From the NCBI RefSeq assembly GCF_019802345.1, contig NZ_JAINDZ010000004.1:144089-208088 (forward strand): 64,000 nucleotides of DNA. The letters run 5' to 3'. Of the stretch, positions 1-10,778 are shown piece after piece (within the stretch, counting starts at the first letter, position 1; every line of letters starts with the position of its first letter). A model generated the notes under the pieces. The model was not told the origin of the DNA. It was given only the letters and a program-made list of their open reading frames with translations, and searched no databases. The stretch comes from Methylosinus sp. Sm6. GTDB taxonomy: Bacteria > Pseudomonadota > Alphaproteobacteria > Rhizobiales > Beijerinckiaceae. Made by a program: the position numbers and the translations under genes.

Positions 1-2
1 CC

Positions 3-3000
3 ACGACGAGCGACACCAATCAATGGCCTTCCCGCCTCGGTCTCGACTTCGTCAACATGCCGTATGCGAAGGCGATCTACGAGCGCTTCGACCCCAAGCG
101 GACCGATGACCCCGCCAGCTCGGTCGACGCCCGGCAGCAGTCGGTGAGCCGGATCCTGCCGGGACTGCGCCGGTTCACCTGGCGCCTTGCCCCGGCGGCG
201 CAGAAGACGGCGATCAACGCCGGCCGCGCCGGCAAGCCGGTTTTCGTCGGGCTCCAGGCCGTGACCTTCATGCGCGCGTCCTATGCCGATGCGAAGCCGT
301 TGCAATCCAACCTTAAGGAGGCGCTCAATCTCAACAATCAGGGCGCCATCGTCGCCCCCGAAATAAACTCGCTCGAGTACTGGAGCGCCGACGGGCAGAA
401 TGCGGCGATCGGGAACGACAGCGCGACAAAGCTGAAGGCTCTGAAAGACGAACTGATCGCCGCCGCCGGCGCCCATAACGCAGACGACGTCAAAAGAATC
501 AAGCGCGAGCTCGACGTTGCATGGCCCGACCTTTCAGGCGCCGTCGTCACCGCCCTGAAGCAACGGCCGGACCCGCTGAAGGACAGGCTGAGAGCTCTTG
601 CGAACATCGACATAAAGAAGCTCACCTCCGGCGTCGCCTTTTGCGAAAAGGTGAAAACCGACGCCGTCGGACAGATTAGGCGCAAGGAGATGCTGATCTG
701 CACGGCGATCAGCGATTTGGCGGCGGACGCGGACAAGATCATCGCCGGTCTCCCGCACATATCCCAGAAAACCGCCGTTATCGAAAATATGGTTGGCCAG
801 GTGTCGGCTCACATCAGCCCGCTTTTCTCCGACATCAGCCACGACCTTGGCAATGTCCGAGAGGGCGTCGAAAAGGCGCGCGCCGTACTCGTGGACGCGG
901 AGATCGAATTCGAGGCGCTGATCGCGCGGGCACGGCAGCGCGTCGAGCAATACGCCAGCGCCTACGATCGCGACAAGCCGTGGTCGGACCAAAGACGGCG
1001 GGCGTTCCTCGTTGGCCTGCAGGCCTGCGTAGGCAACGTCGCCGGGGAGGTCGAGAGCGCCGTAGGCGAAGCGAGGCAGCGCCTCGCCGTCGAACTCAGC
1101 GAGGTCAGCCAGTCGATCGCCGGCAATCTCGCAAAGGAACTGGCCGCGATTTCCAGCAACCAAGCGCAGGCTCTCGCCGGCCTGGTCTCGGCGCGCAAGG
1201 CTGTTGATTGTCTCTTCCACGACTTCCACGCGCCGCTCGACGCGCTGGCGCCGGAAGCCGGCGCCGGTCTGATCGACAACGCCCTGGCCCGTTTCGATCC
1301 GGCGTCGCAGGCTGTCGCCGCGATCAAAGACAACAACGACGAAAGGCTCATCAAACTCAAGCAACGCGGCCAGGACGCGCTCGCTGCGCTGCGTCAGGTC
1401 GCCCTCGAAGCACGCGCGCAGGCCCCCAAGGCGCGCGCGGCGCTCGAGAGCGTGGAGCAGGCGGCCGACAACGGGCTCACTCAGATAAGCGAGGCCATTG
1501 CCATGGCTGGCTCCGAGCTCGCCAAACTGGCGAAGCTTGCCGCCGGAAAGGACGCGGAGCTATTGGCGCTCGCGGCGGAATTCGCATACGCCGGCTTCAC
1601 CGAAGTCCAGGCGGCCTTCGCCGCGATCTGGCCCGACGTCGACCAGCAGGCGACGGCCTTGACCACAGCTCTCGCGGAAAAGCTGATCAGGCTCGGCGAC
1701 ATCATCGAGCCCCTGGTCGTCTCGACCCGCCAGGCTCTGGAGAGCGCGCTCGCGGATATTCAGAGAGACGCGCGGGTCGTCCCTGAGCGGATCGCGCCCG
1801 TCGCCGATGACGTCGCCGAGGCGCTGGAAGACGCCTCGACTGCTCTCTCGCCCTCCGGCTTGATGAAGCAGCTGGTGATCGAAAAGGCAGTGAGGCCCGC
1901 GCTTGTGGAACTTCTCGGCGGCCTGCCGGAAGACCTCGACGGCCAGCCAGCGCTGGCGAAAGCCGGTCTGCGCAACGCCATCGCGTCCTTGAGCGAGACC
2001 GTCGGCCGGACCATCCGCAAACTGACCGTCGCCGAACTCGCGGGCGTCGACGAAGTTTCACAGGCGTGCAGCGCCGTGTACGAGGATCTCGACCGGGTCA
2101 GCAAATACGCGGGCGCGCTCGCGGGAGACGTTCAGACATATCTCGACGAGCAGCTGCAAGCTGCGCACCAAGCTCTGAACCACTCGATTGACGAAGCGGT
2201 CGGCGACCTCCCGAACAAGGCCGAAAAGCTAATCAAGTCCGTCAAGGCCTTCGACCGCACGGTGCGCGGCCTGCAGAACGACCTGAGCCGGTCCGTCGAG
2301 ACCGCTGGCATGTACGCCGACCGCGTGTTCGCCGCCGCTGGGCATATCGGCGACGGCGGCCTCATGGCGGCACCATCGAACGTGCTGAAACTCTATTCGG
2401 CGGTCAGCTCGGCGCCGGAGATCGCAAGCCTAAAGGCCGACATCGACCGCATCCGCTCCGGCTACAACGAACTGTCCGATATCATCGACACGACCGAGAC
2501 CAAGGCGCTCTTCAACGTGCTCGGCGACGAATTGAAGGCGCTAGGCCTTTCTCTCAATTTCGACAAGATCGGGGACCGCCTGCTGCCGGTCGACCTCTCG
2601 AAATTTGAGTTCGCCTCGGTCTTCCGCAATCTCGGCGGCGTCAAGTTCGACAAGCTCCTCAGCGGCTGCAAGCTCCCAACGGGTATGGCCGACGCCATCA
2701 AGGTCACGCATGATTTCGACAAGGCGCAGGCGCGCGCCTGGGTGCAGGTCGACATCAAGGCGCCGATCTTCGGCCGGCGCAATCTGTTCGCTGTCGGACC
2801 TTTTGCCGCCGACTTCATCGACATGACCGTCACCGGCCAGGTGCGGCTGGAGGCCTCCAAGGATCAGAGTCAGGTGACGGAGAGCGGTTTCGGCCGCATC
2901 GACACGACCATCGACACCGTGGTCGGCGGCCAGTCCATGGTGCGGTTCGAGAAATTCGCGCTCGCCTTCACGCGCGAGAAAGGCCTGCAGGTCGAATTTG

Positions 3001-3782
3001 ACCCCAAGAACATCAGGCTCAACCCGAGCTTCAAGTTCATCCAGGACTTCCTCTCGACGCTGTTCCCCGACGAGATCGGCGGCCTGAAGGTCATCAAGAT
3101 CGACGGCATTCCTGTCGGCGTCGAGCACGAATTCGCGATGCCGCCGATCGCGCTGAATTTCGGCACCAGCGGCGTCTCGAACATCGCGATCGGCAACCGT
3201 TTCAAGCTGGCCGCCTGTCCCGAATTCGTGCTCGCCAACCGCTTCAACCTCTCGACGATAGAGCGGCCGTTTATCTTCTCGATCTTCATCATCGGCGGGG
3301 CTGGCTACGTTCAGGTTGACGCCGAATACCGGCCGTTCGACAGCGAACTTTCGGTCGCGGTGGAGGCGAGCGCCGGCGGGTCGGCCTCGCTCGCTTTCGC
3401 GTTCGGCCCGTTCTCCGGGCAGGTGTTCATCACGCTCTCGGCGGCGCTGAGCTATCGCAAGACGCTGGGCCGGCCCGGCGGCGGCCTTACCGTCGCCGCG
3501 GTACTTGTGATCGCCGGGCACGTCGACGTCGTCGGCATTGTGACGGTCGGCATCGTGGTGATGCTGCGCATGACCTACCGCGACAGTGGTCAGGTCGACG
3601 CCGACGGATCACTCACGGTCGAGATACGCATAAGCCGGTTGTTCAAGATCTCGGCGCGCGCGGGCGTCAGATACAAGCTGCGCGGCGGCAGATCCGAAAC
3701 GATGACGCAGACGGGGGTCACCGCCGACGTTTCGCAGGAACTCCGGAACAAGGCGAAGTCGCTGCAAGGCGCAAGGAGCTGA
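3..3782 (+). CDS. Giant protein of unknown family, 5' end outside window
   Basis: The reading frame is open to the left edge (in-frame codons from nt 3, no stop), and the first internal ATG at 57 has no Shine-Dalgarno sequence, so the true start is probably upstream. At least 1,241 residues are visible. The first two thirds are Ala/Glu/Lys/Asp-rich and look largely alpha-helical or coiled-coil. From about residue 800 the protein becomes beta-rich with Phe/Gly/Val strands, and it ends with hydrophobic Gly/Ala/Val stretches (about residues 1,080-1,190). I see no signal peptide, P-loop or metal-binding motif. The next gene starts 3 nt downstream of the stop and its ribosome site lies inside this gene, so the two are translationally coupled. 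I do not recognise the family; a large structural or particle protein is possible but unproven. Confidence 0.8.
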   Translation, partial: TTSDTNQWPSRLGLDFVNMPYAKAIYERFDPKRTDDPASSVDARQQSVSRILPGLRRFTWRLAPAAQKTAINAGRAGKPVFVGLQAVTFMRASYADAKPLQSNLKEALNLNNQGAIVAPEINSLEYWSADGQNAAIGNDSATKLKALKDELIAAAGAHNADDVKRIKRELDVAWPDLSGAVVTALKQRPDPLKDRLRALANIDIKKLTSGVAFCEKVKTDAVGQIRRKEMLICTAISDLAADADKIIAGLPHISQKTAVIENMVGQVSAHISPLFSDISHDLGNVREGVEKARAVLVDAEIEFEALIARARQRVEQYASAYDRDKPWSDQRRRAFLVGLQACVGNVAGEVESAVGEARQRLAVELSEVSQSIAGNLAKELAAISSNQAQALAGLVSARKAVDCLFHDFHAPLDALAPEAGAGLIDNALARFDPASQAVAAIKDNNDERLIKLKQRGQDALAALRQVALEARAQAPKARAALESVEQAADNGLTQISEAIAMAGSELAKLAKLAAGKDAELLALAAEFAYAGFTEVQAAFAAIWPDVDQQATALTTALAEKLIRLGDIIEPLVVSTRQALESALADIQRDARVVPERIAPVADDVAEALEDASTALSPSGLMKQLVIEKAVRPALVELLGGLPEDLDGQPALAKAGLRNAIASLSETVGRTIRKLTVAELAGVDEVSQACSAVYEDLDRVSKYAGALAGDVQTYLDEQLQAAHQALNHSIDEAVGDLPNKAEKLIKSVKAFDRTVRGLQNDLSRSVETAGMYADRVFAAAGHIGDGGLMAAPSNVLKLYSAVSSAPEIASLKADIDRIRSGYNELSDIIDTTETKALFNVLGDELKALGLSLNFDKIGDRLLPVDLSKFEFASVFRNLGGVKFDKLLSGCKLPTGMADAIKVTHDFDKAQARAWVQVDIKAPIFGRRNLFAVGPFAADFIDMTVTGQVRLEASKDQSQVTESGFGRIDTTIDTVVGGQSMVRFEKFALAFTREKGLQVEFDPKNIRLNPSFKFIQDFLSTLFPDEIGGLKVIKIDGIPVGVEHEFAMPPIALNFGTSGVSNIAIGNRFKLAACPEFVLANRFNLSTIERPFIFSIFIIGGAGYVQVDAEYRPFDSELSVAVEASAGGSASLAFAFGPFSGQVFITLSAALSYRKTLGRPGGGLTVAAVLVIAGHVDVVGIVTVGIVVMLRMTYRDSGQVDADGSLTVEIRISRLFKISARAGVRYKLRGGRSETMTQTGVTADVSQELRNKAKSLQGARS

Positions 3783-3785
3783 GCG

Positions 3786-6700
3786 ATGGCGCTTACCAAA
3801 ATTGTCCATTGTCTAGCGGACGCCGAGCCAGCCTCCTATCACCCCGGCGACAGCACGAAACCCCTGTTCGCGATCAACCTCAGCTTCGAATGCCGCTCCG
3901 ATACGGGCGGCACGCCCGGCGCTGGCGAGGAACACGATGCGCGCGCCCTCTTCGAGAAGTTTCTGCAGGCCGTTCAGAAGGTCCAGTTCTACGTCTGGTC
4001 CATCGACCCGGGTCCCGCGCTCGCCATCGTCAGGCCGGAGGCCGACCAGGAGTCCGAAACTCCGTTCGCCGATCCCGCAGATCTGTTCGCTTGGCTGGAT
4101 AAGCTCGATCCGAGGAAGGAGAAGCGCCGCTACTGGTCGAGCGCGGAGAGTGAAGAGGCCGGGAAGGAGACCGAGGTTGATTCGACGAAGGTCGGAGCAA
4201 CGCACCGGCTGCGCGCCGCGCAGGCCTGGAACGCGCCCATCGCGCACAAATTCGCGCTCACCCATCTGCTGAGGCCGCCGGTCGTCGGCAAGCCTTATAT
4301 GCTGCTCCCCTATTTCGCCGATCCCAGCGAGCGCCCTCATGCGCCCACTCTGATGAACGCGCCCGGCGACCCGGTCTGGGAGGTCAAATACGATCCGCTC
4401 GGCGGCTTCGGCGAAATCATTTGTCGCGTCGACCTGCTGACGGACCCGAAACCGCTCGACCTGACGACGGTGGAGGATGCCCTGACCGCGGACGGCTTCT
4501 TCAAGGTCTACCCCGACGCCGACAATCTGCGACGCGCCACGCGCTGGTTCGAGGCGCGCGCGGCCTCTCTCACGGCGCCGACGCTGGCGCTGGCTCTGCC
4601 CCTCCGTCCCGGCGAGGATACGGACGAGGCCGAATATGGAGACCTTTTCGAGCCGGCGCCAGCGGAAGGAGGCGGCGTGTCTGTGTCTCCGGTCGCCGCC
4701 TGGGCCGCCGCCGCGAGCCTCTGCGCGGCGCTCGACAACCTTGATATTGGCATGCTCAAGCCGACCTCCGAAGGGCCGCTGCTTGAGCCGTTCGTCAGCG
4801 CGCTGCTCGACGCGCTCGGCGGCCTTCCGGAAGTTCTGCAACTGAAGCGCGAAGACGTGCGGGGATCGATTGTCGCCGAGGCCTTGCGCAAGGCCATGAG
4901 GGAAAGCCCGCTCGCGCAGAGCACGCCCGACCGCCGTGCGCTGGTGAAGGCGTTGCGCCACGTGCACGGCCTCGAGGCGATCGCCGCCAACGCGCCGCTC
5001 CAGATCCGGTATTTAGACGCGCTTCTGCGCCGCTTTGACGGCGACGCGACGGAGTTCGACGGCGATATCAAGGGCAATGGTCTCGACCTGCTGGTGCGGG
5101 CGCTCTTCAACGCCGAGCAGCGGCTGCAGGATGAGGGCGGAGCCGAGGAAGCGATTTTGCGATGGATCGAGACAAGCGCCCCGAACCTCGCGGGTCCACC
5201 AGCGCAGAAATTCGCCGAGGCCTACGCCGCAGCCATCAATCGGGGCGGCGACGACGCGCTCATCAAGGCCGTGGCGATGCAGGGGACGCCGATCGCCTGG
5301 AGCCAATTCCGCGAGCGGCTCACCGGACCGTTCAACGGCGCCGAGGCGATCCGGGTCGCGGCGGGCGGCGAGTTCCTGAAGGCGGCGCTGAAAACGGCGA
5401 ACGCCGCGGCGGCCGACGCATCGAAGGACTTCCGCAAGACCGTCAGGGAGGCCAATTACTTTGTCAAACGCCTGCTCGGCGACGACGCGCGCCCACCGCA
5501 GCTCGGCGTCTTCGGTCCGCTGCTCGACGTCGCCCCGACGCCGGAATTCCCTGGCAACGCCGGCCAGAAGACGCTCGTCGCGACGCGTCTCGAACACGCC
5601 TATCTCGCTGCTGTCATGCCGCTCGACACGCTTTTCGACGCCACCGCTCGCTTCGCGCCCGACACTGCGCCGCCACCGCTCGCCATCCAGATCGCCGGCG
5701 ACATCGACGGATCGCGGATCGACGCCTTCGCCAAGCATCTGAACGGCGTCGCAGTCGGCATCCGGCGCCTCGACAGGGCCGCGGACGGCGACAACCCGTG
5801 GGCACACGCCAATCTCGCCGATCTCGCGTGGAAAGACGGGGCCGGGGGCAGGGCCAGCGGCGTGATCCATCCGATGCTGCCAGCGGCGGTCGAGGGCCGC
5901 GCGCCGATGTTTGTCGAATACCAGGGCTTTCCGTTCGCCAGCAGCGAATTGTCGCAGACCCGTCTGCCGGACAGCGAGGCCGACGCGGGCGGCCGCGCCC
6001 CGCCCTTCTACCAGGTGGGGTCCTCCTCGGCGGCGGGCTTCGCTCGCACTCCGCGTCTGGCCTACGGGCGCAGGTTCCAGAGCTTCGCCTTCGTCACGAC
6101 CAACGCCGGCTCGCTGCCCCTGAAAGTACAGGGCCCGCGAAAACATCCATGGATGCCCGGCGCGGACCTCGAGGCGCCGGACAGCGCGTTGATCGCCGAG
6201 ACCGACGACAGCCGCCGCACCGCGATTGGCCAGGCGGCGATGGAGGAAGTGCGCGCCGGCGTGGCCCCGCTGCGGATCGGAGCGCCGATAACGGGCGTTA
6301 CGCCGCTCGCGTCCGACTATCCCCGCATCGGCCTTTTCGCGGATCGCGCTTTCAACGGCGCGCGAGACCTTTTTCGCGAGTCGGATGGGCGCGGGGCGCT
6401 CGTTATCGGCAGCGCCACCGTCGCCGAAATGACTAATGTATCGAGCCTCACGGACCTGCGGTGGACCGGGGCGCCGGAGCGGTTGCGTCTGCGCTTCTTC
6501 GACGGGCCGGCGTCCGACCCAAATGCGGCCGGAATCCCATTTCTCCTGGAAAACACGAACGCGCTCACGCTCGCCGAGGTGACGTCGATCCGCATCGCCT
6601 CCACGGCAAAGCGCAGCGATCCGCACGATTCCGTCAGTCCACTACGCGTCGCGTTGACGATCGGCTACGGCGACCAGACCCAGACGCAGGAGTTCGATGC

Positions 6701-9700
6701 AAAGTCCGACGCGCTCTGGCTGCGTCTCGTCCTTGAAGCGAATTCCCCATCCGTCATGACCTGCGCGGACGTCGGCGCGCGCTCGCCCGACGGCGTCGAA
6801 GCGCCCGTGCTGCTGATGGCGCCCGGCGGCGACAACTGGGTTGCCGGGCTCAGCAAAGCGGTGACGGTCAGGGTGCATGCGCCGCGCGTCGGCTATCTCG
6901 ACTTCGACCGCTGGCTCGGCAATTCGGATCTGCGCCAGCGCCTGCTGCCGGGCGACGACGCCGCCAAAGTTGACCGCTTCGAACGCGCGCTGCTCACCGC
7001 CTATGTCATGCGCCACCTCGACAAGGAACTCGCCGCCGCGCTCGATCGGCTGCCCGATCTCGCCGTGGAGCAATTGCGGCTGGAGCTTGTCGTGCTCGAC
7101 CAATTGGCGGGAGCGGCTGCCGAGCCGAAAACCGCGACCTTCAACCTTTTCGGGCGGCTCAAGGGCATTGTCGATAGTCTGACGCAAGACGTCGACTGGG
7201 ACGTGGATAACCTCAAGCAGAAGATTTTCAACAAGATCGAACAGGCGTTCTTCTGCACGGTCGAACTGTCCCGCGGCGACGCTGTCGTTCTTCAACCGTC
7301 TGAAGGTGCAGCTTTCGCCGTCAAGGTCCCGGACGGTCATGTGGCGCGGCTGTCTGTGGATGCGCTCGTGCGCTCCGAGGATTTCCAAGGGGATCTTGCT
7401 GCGCATCCCCCGCGACCCGCCGTTTTCGACTCGCGCCTGCTGCAGTTCGCGACCCGCTGCCTCGAGAACAAGTTTGTCGCCTTCCCGGCCGCCGCCGTCA
7501 GGATCGAGACGATGCTGGCCTTTACGGACGCGCAGAAGGACGGAGCGCCGTCGCTCGCCAGCGACATGATCGTCTCGCAGCCGGTTACGGGCTCGCGGCG
7601 CTACGAGATCGTCACGAACGATCGTCTGCCGGACGCCAACCGGAGCGAGCGAACGCGCTTCTGGCGCCTCATCGGCGAGATCGACGTGACCTCGCAGCGC
7701 TGGCGCCCGACGGGGCGGCCGATCTATCGCCACATCGCGCCGCGCGACCATCGCGCCTATCCGGATGCGCCGATTGATTCTGCGCTTCCTCTCAAATACG
7801 ACGACGGCGAAGTAGTCCAGTTCGAAGCCGAAGCCTTCTTCGACCGCTCGAACTTCGACGCGCAAACCGTCACGAAGGCGCTTCTGCCCCTGCCCTCGCG
7901 CACATCGCTGCAAACGCACATGTGGGACGCGCCTTCGGCGACCTATTTCCGCCACCGGTTCACTTTGCGCTCGCGCTACGCCGGCGCGTTGCGCGTCCGA
8001 TCCGAACTCGAAGCCTGGAAAGCCCAGCCAAGGGATCCGGCGACGGCTTGGACGATGCGCGTCGCGATGCTGGCGGAACCCGCGCGCATCCTCCTGACGC
8101 GGCCGCAACTGCGGGCGCTGATTCCGCTGACGACGGCGCCGCAGGGCGAGGACGACGAACGGACGGCGCCGCCGATCCTCGCCGTCTTGCAGGAGCCGCC
8201 GTTCGCGCGCGGCGGCCTCGCCGACCGGATCGACGCCGAGATCAAGATCGGCTTCGGCTATGGTTTCGCCGACGACAACCAACCCGTGGAGATCCTGCGG
8301 TCGCGCAAGGAGATCGGTCCGACTCCATACCTCGATTATCGTCCGCTCGACGAGACGCTCGCGCTCGGAATGACTTTGACCGTTGAGGGTCCGGTCGGGC
8401 TCACGTTCGACACCGGCGGGGCGAGCGCGCCGGCCTTCCCGAACAGTCTGGTGACGCTAGCGCCGTTCGCCGTCGGCGGCGTGACGGAGAAGCAGCCGCT
8501 CGAAGAGCATTTCCTGGGAGTGTCGCTGCGCCGTCACATTGATCCCGAATGGACTGTCGAGCAACCGCAGTCCATTACCGACGCACTGGACGCCGAGCGG
8601 GCCTGGTGGATCGAGTTCGAGCCGATAGGCGAGATGGATTTGCTGAAATTCGGCGCCGCGATCGACAGTTCGGCGCGGCTCCTGTTCGTGACGAAAGTGG
8701 GCGGCGTCTTCGAAGCGCGCGCGACCAAGCTCCCTGTCGACGGCTACGTCGCCGGAGCCGAGGAGCAAGATGTCGCCGTCGCGCGGCTGGACCCCGCGAT
8801 GTCAAAGCGGCTGATCCTGCTGCATCAACCGATCGCGCCAGAACGCTACGCGCTTTCTCTGCACGCCAGCCTTACCGCCGACACGGCCAAGGGCCGCAGC
8901 AGCGCCACGGTGATGCTGGCGAGCTTCGAATGGTCGCCGCCGACCGGCGAGGGGCCGGGCACCAAGCCCGCCTTCGTCAAGCTTTTCCCTGCGGCCAACG
9001 CTCGGGTGAGAACGGCCACGTCGAGCGCCCCGACGTTCCTCGCCTGGACGCGGATCAGCCGCGACTTCGACTTCGTGCATACCGCGGCGCATAAACCCGC
9101 CGAAGTCGGGCAGACCCTGACCGCCGAGCCGGCGCGGTTCAACAGCGTCGTCGCCATGCTGACCTCCGACCACAAGCGCATCGTTCTCAAGCGCGAAGGC
9201 GAAGCCGCCGCCACTTGGCCGGTGTCCTCGACTTTTTTCAGCGAGTACCCGCTGTACGTCCACCGCCATCTCGCAGCGCTGACGACGCGCTATATCCGCG
9301 AGCCGGGGCGGCCGGTCGAGACCTTTTGCCGCTCGGCGGTGCTCGCCGGGAACGCGACGCCGCTGACCCCGCCCGACGAAGGAGGGGCGGAATATCCGGC
9401 GGAGGATTGCGTGCGCATCGTCGAGTTCGAGACGCCGGCCGCGATCCTGTGCGATCACAGCCTCGCGGCTCCGCCGACCTACCGCGAGGCCTATTTCGAT
9501 CTGATGGCGACCGGGTTCCGCCAGGGAGGCGCCTTACGGCTGCTGATGCGGCTTGTCGGCCCTGACTCGCATGTGCGCAAGTTCGCCAGCGTGAAATTCA
9601 CCCTGCGCACGACCGCCGGCATAACGTTGCAATTCGAGACGCTGCTCGCCGTCGACGACGGAAAGCCTTTCGCCAAGGCGCTCGAATTGCACATCTGCGC

Positions 9701-10058
9701 CGACAGCGTCAAAGTCCGGCAATTGCGCGCGGACGGCCGCATGACGCCGGCGGCGACGGTCGCGAACGGCTTCACGCTTCCGCAGGCCGATGCCGCCGAT
9801 CCCGGCCTGTTCCTGCGCGTCGATGCGAAAGGCGGCGGCGGCGCTGAGTTCTGGACAGACGTTTCACTTCTGCACGGGACCAAGATCGTCTCGGGCGAAT
9901 TCGACTTCGATTGGCTGTTCGGCCGCACCGGCGGCGGCGATCCCGCAGGCGAGGTCCTGCCTCTGGCGCTGCGCAAGGCCGTCGAAGCTCAGGCTCGCAT
10001 CATCGCCGTCTCGCCGCCGATCCCGGTCGTTTCGCACAACGAGTCCATTCCCGGCTGA
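3786..10058 (+). CDS. 2,090-residue protein of unknown function
   Basis: ATG at 3786 is preceded by AAGGAG at 3773-3778, three nt after the upstream stop. The protein is very large, has no signal peptide and no obvious membrane segment, and appears to be a mix of helical N-terminal and beta-rich C-terminal regions. The last 600 residues carry many short beta-strand-like segments and Pro/Gly turns. I see no nucleotide-binding, protease or nuclease motif. It is sandwiched between a giant coiled-coil/beta protein and a small NlpC/P60-like hydrolase, all on one strand with tight spacing, so a common complex or particle is a reasonable inference. Codon use matches the GC-rich neighbours and the frame is uninterrupted for 6.3 kb, which supports a real, selected gene. 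Confidence 0.85.
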   Translation: MALTKIVHCLADAEPASYHPGDSTKPLFAINLSFECRSDTGGTPGAGEEHDARALFEKFLQAVQKVQFYVWSIDPGPALAIVRPEADQESETPFADPADLFAWLDKLDPRKEKRRYWSSAESEEAGKETEVDSTKVGATHRLRAAQAWNAPIAHKFALTHLLRPPVVGKPYMLLPYFADPSERPHAPTLMNAPGDPVWEVKYDPLGGFGEIICRVDLLTDPKPLDLTTVEDALTADGFFKVYPDADNLRRATRWFEARAASLTAPTLALALPLRPGEDTDEAEYGDLFEPAPAEGGGVSVSPVAAWAAAASLCAALDNLDIGMLKPTSEGPLLEPFVSALLDALGGLPEVLQLKREDVRGSIVAEALRKAMRESPLAQSTPDRRALVKALRHVHGLEAIAANAPLQIRYLDALLRRFDGDATEFDGDIKGNGLDLLVRALFNAEQRLQDEGGAEEAILRWIETSAPNLAGPPAQKFAEAYAAAINRGGDDALIKAVAMQGTPIAWSQFRERLTGPFNGAEAIRVAAGGEFLKAALKTANAAAADASKDFRKTVREANYFVKRLLGDDARPPQLGVFGPLLDVAPTPEFPGNAGQKTLVATRLEHAYLAAVMPLDTLFDATARFAPDTAPPPLAIQIAGDIDGSRIDAFAKHLNGVAVGIRRLDRAADGDNPWAHANLADLAWKDGAGGRASGVIHPMLPAAVEGRAPMFVEYQGFPFASSELSQTRLPDSEADAGGRAPPFYQVGSSSAAGFARTPRLAYGRRFQSFAFVTTNAGSLPLKVQGPRKHPWMPGADLEAPDSALIAETDDSRRTAIGQAAMEEVRAGVAPLRIGAPITGVTPLASDYPRIGLFADRAFNGARDLFRESDGRGALVIGSATVAEMTNVSSLTDLRWTGAPERLRLRFFDGPASDPNAAGIPFLLENTNALTLAEVTSIRIASTAKRSDPHDSVSPLRVALTIGYGDQTQTQEFDAKSDALWLRLVLEANSPSVMTCADVGARSPDGVEAPVLLMAPGGDNWVAGLSKAVTVRVHAPRVGYLDFDRWLGNSDLRQRLLPGDDAAKVDRFERALLTAYVMRHLDKELAAALDRLPDLAVEQLRLELVVLDQLAGAAAEPKTATFNLFGRLKGIVDSLTQDVDWDVDNLKQKIFNKIEQAFFCTVELSRGDAVVLQPSEGAAFAVKVPDGHVARLSVDALVRSEDFQGDLAAHPPRPAVFDSRLLQFATRCLENKFVAFPAAAVRIETMLAFTDAQKDGAPSLASDMIVSQPVTGSRRYEIVTNDRLPDANRSERTRFWRLIGEIDVTSQRWRPTGRPIYRHIAPRDHRAYPDAPIDSALPLKYDDGEVVQFEAEAFFDRSNFDAQTVTKALLPLPSRTSLQTHMWDAPSATYFRHRFTLRSRYAGALRVRSELEAWKAQPRDPATAWTMRVAMLAEPARILLTRPQLRALIPLTTAPQGEDDERTAPPILAVLQEPPFARGGLADRIDAEIKIGFGYGFADDNQPVEILRSRKEIGPTPYLDYRPLDETLALGMTLTVEGPVGLTFDTGGASAPAFPNSLVTLAPFAVGGVTEKQPLEEHFLGVSLRRHIDPEWTVEQPQSITDALDAERAWWIEFEPIGEMDLLKFGAAIDSSARLLFVTKVGGVFEARATKLPVDGYVAGAEEQDVAVARLDPAMSKRLILLHQPIAPERYALSLHASLTADTAKGRSSATVMLASFEWSPPTGEGPGTKPAFVKLFPAANARVRTATSSAPTFLAWTRISRDFDFVHTAAHKPAEVGQTLTAEPARFNSVVAMLTSDHKRIVLKREGEAAATWPVSSTFFSEYPLYVHRHLAALTTRYIREPGRPVETFCRSAVLAGNATPLTPPDEGGAEYPAEDCVRIVEFETPAAILCDHSLAAPPTYREAYFDLMATGFRQGGALRLLMRLVGPDSHVRKFASVKFTLRTTAGITLQFETLLAVDDGKPFAKALELHICADSVKVRQLRADGRMTPAATVANGFTLPQADAADPGLFLRVDAKGGGGAEFWTDVSLLHGTKIVSGEFDFDWLFGRTGGGDPAGEVLPLALRKAVEAQARIIAVSPPIPVVSHNESIPG

Positions 10059-10101
10059 CAGACAGGCAGTCCCTCGGCAACCCGCTCCCGGAGACCCTAT
10101 C

Positions 10102-10584
10102 ATGGCCCGCCACGCCTACGACAACATGAAAGCGATCGGCTACGCCAGACAATGGTGTGGTCAGCAATCAAACGCCTGCGGCGTCTATTTGCAGGGCGGC
10201 AACAAATCGGACTGCGCGCATTTCCTCGCCCACTGCCTGGACGCCGGCGGCATAACCATTAGGGACCCGAGCAGCGCGGCCCCGCTCTGTCCCAAAGGAC
10301 TGGCGGTCCGCAATGTCGACCTCGTCGACGAGTTGAACAGGCTCTCGGCGGCGTTCGACAATGTCAAGAAGATCGACCTTTCCGACACCATCATTGGCGA
10401 CATCGGCTTCCTAAAGCTTGAGCGGCCGCGCCATGCCTTCATGGTCTGTGAAGTCTGGAGCCCAGTCGAGCATCCGCTTTCCACCCCGAAAGTCTACGCC
10501 CATTCGACGTCGCGCTGTTGCGAGGAGATGGACACGGTCTGGAGGCAGTGGTTCACGGACGCCTTTCGTCTGGAGGACGGCTGA
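10102..10584 (+). CDS. Putative NlpC/P60-superfamily (Amidase_6-like) cysteine hydrolase
   Basis: Predicted 160 residues from ATG 10102, which has GGAG at 10090-10093 with an 8-nt spacer; longer in-frame starts would overlap the upstream giant gene. The motif KSDCAHFLAHCLDAGG (from about residue 35, Cys38) resembles the DC-x-(N/H)F(V/L)-x2-CL-x-(A)GG signature of Amidase_6/NlpC-P60 papain-like hydrolases. A second His sits in RHAFMV (His111) and a polar third position in AHSTS (His134/Ser135), giving a plausible Cys-His-polar triad. Such enzymes cut amide bonds in peptidoglycan or protein crosslinks. There is no signal peptide, so it would need a partner for export or act on a cytoplasmic substrate. 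It is the third gene of the unit with the two giant proteins, 43 nt after the second. Confidence 0.7.
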   Translation: MARHAYDNMKAIGYARQWCGQQSNACGVYLQGGNKSDCAHFLAHCLDAGGITIRDPSSAAPLCPKGLAVRNVDLVDELNRLSAAFDNVKKIDLSDTIIGDIGFLKLERPRHAFMVCEVWSPVEHPLSTPKVYAHSTSRCCEEMDTVWRQWFTDAFRLEDG

Positions 10585-10778
10585 TTCCGGAGCCGTTCCC
10601 GATCCGGTGAAACCGTGCAACTTGGCAAAGACTAGGAGCAATAAAGCGTCGAATCCGTGGTGCCTCTAAGAGCAATTTCTCGAATAAGGGGCAATCGAGA
10701 TTTCTGTTAGTAGGATGATATATTTAGTGTTTGTGTTCGCGCAGTTAAGGGCAACGCGACAACAGGGACAGCGGACTT

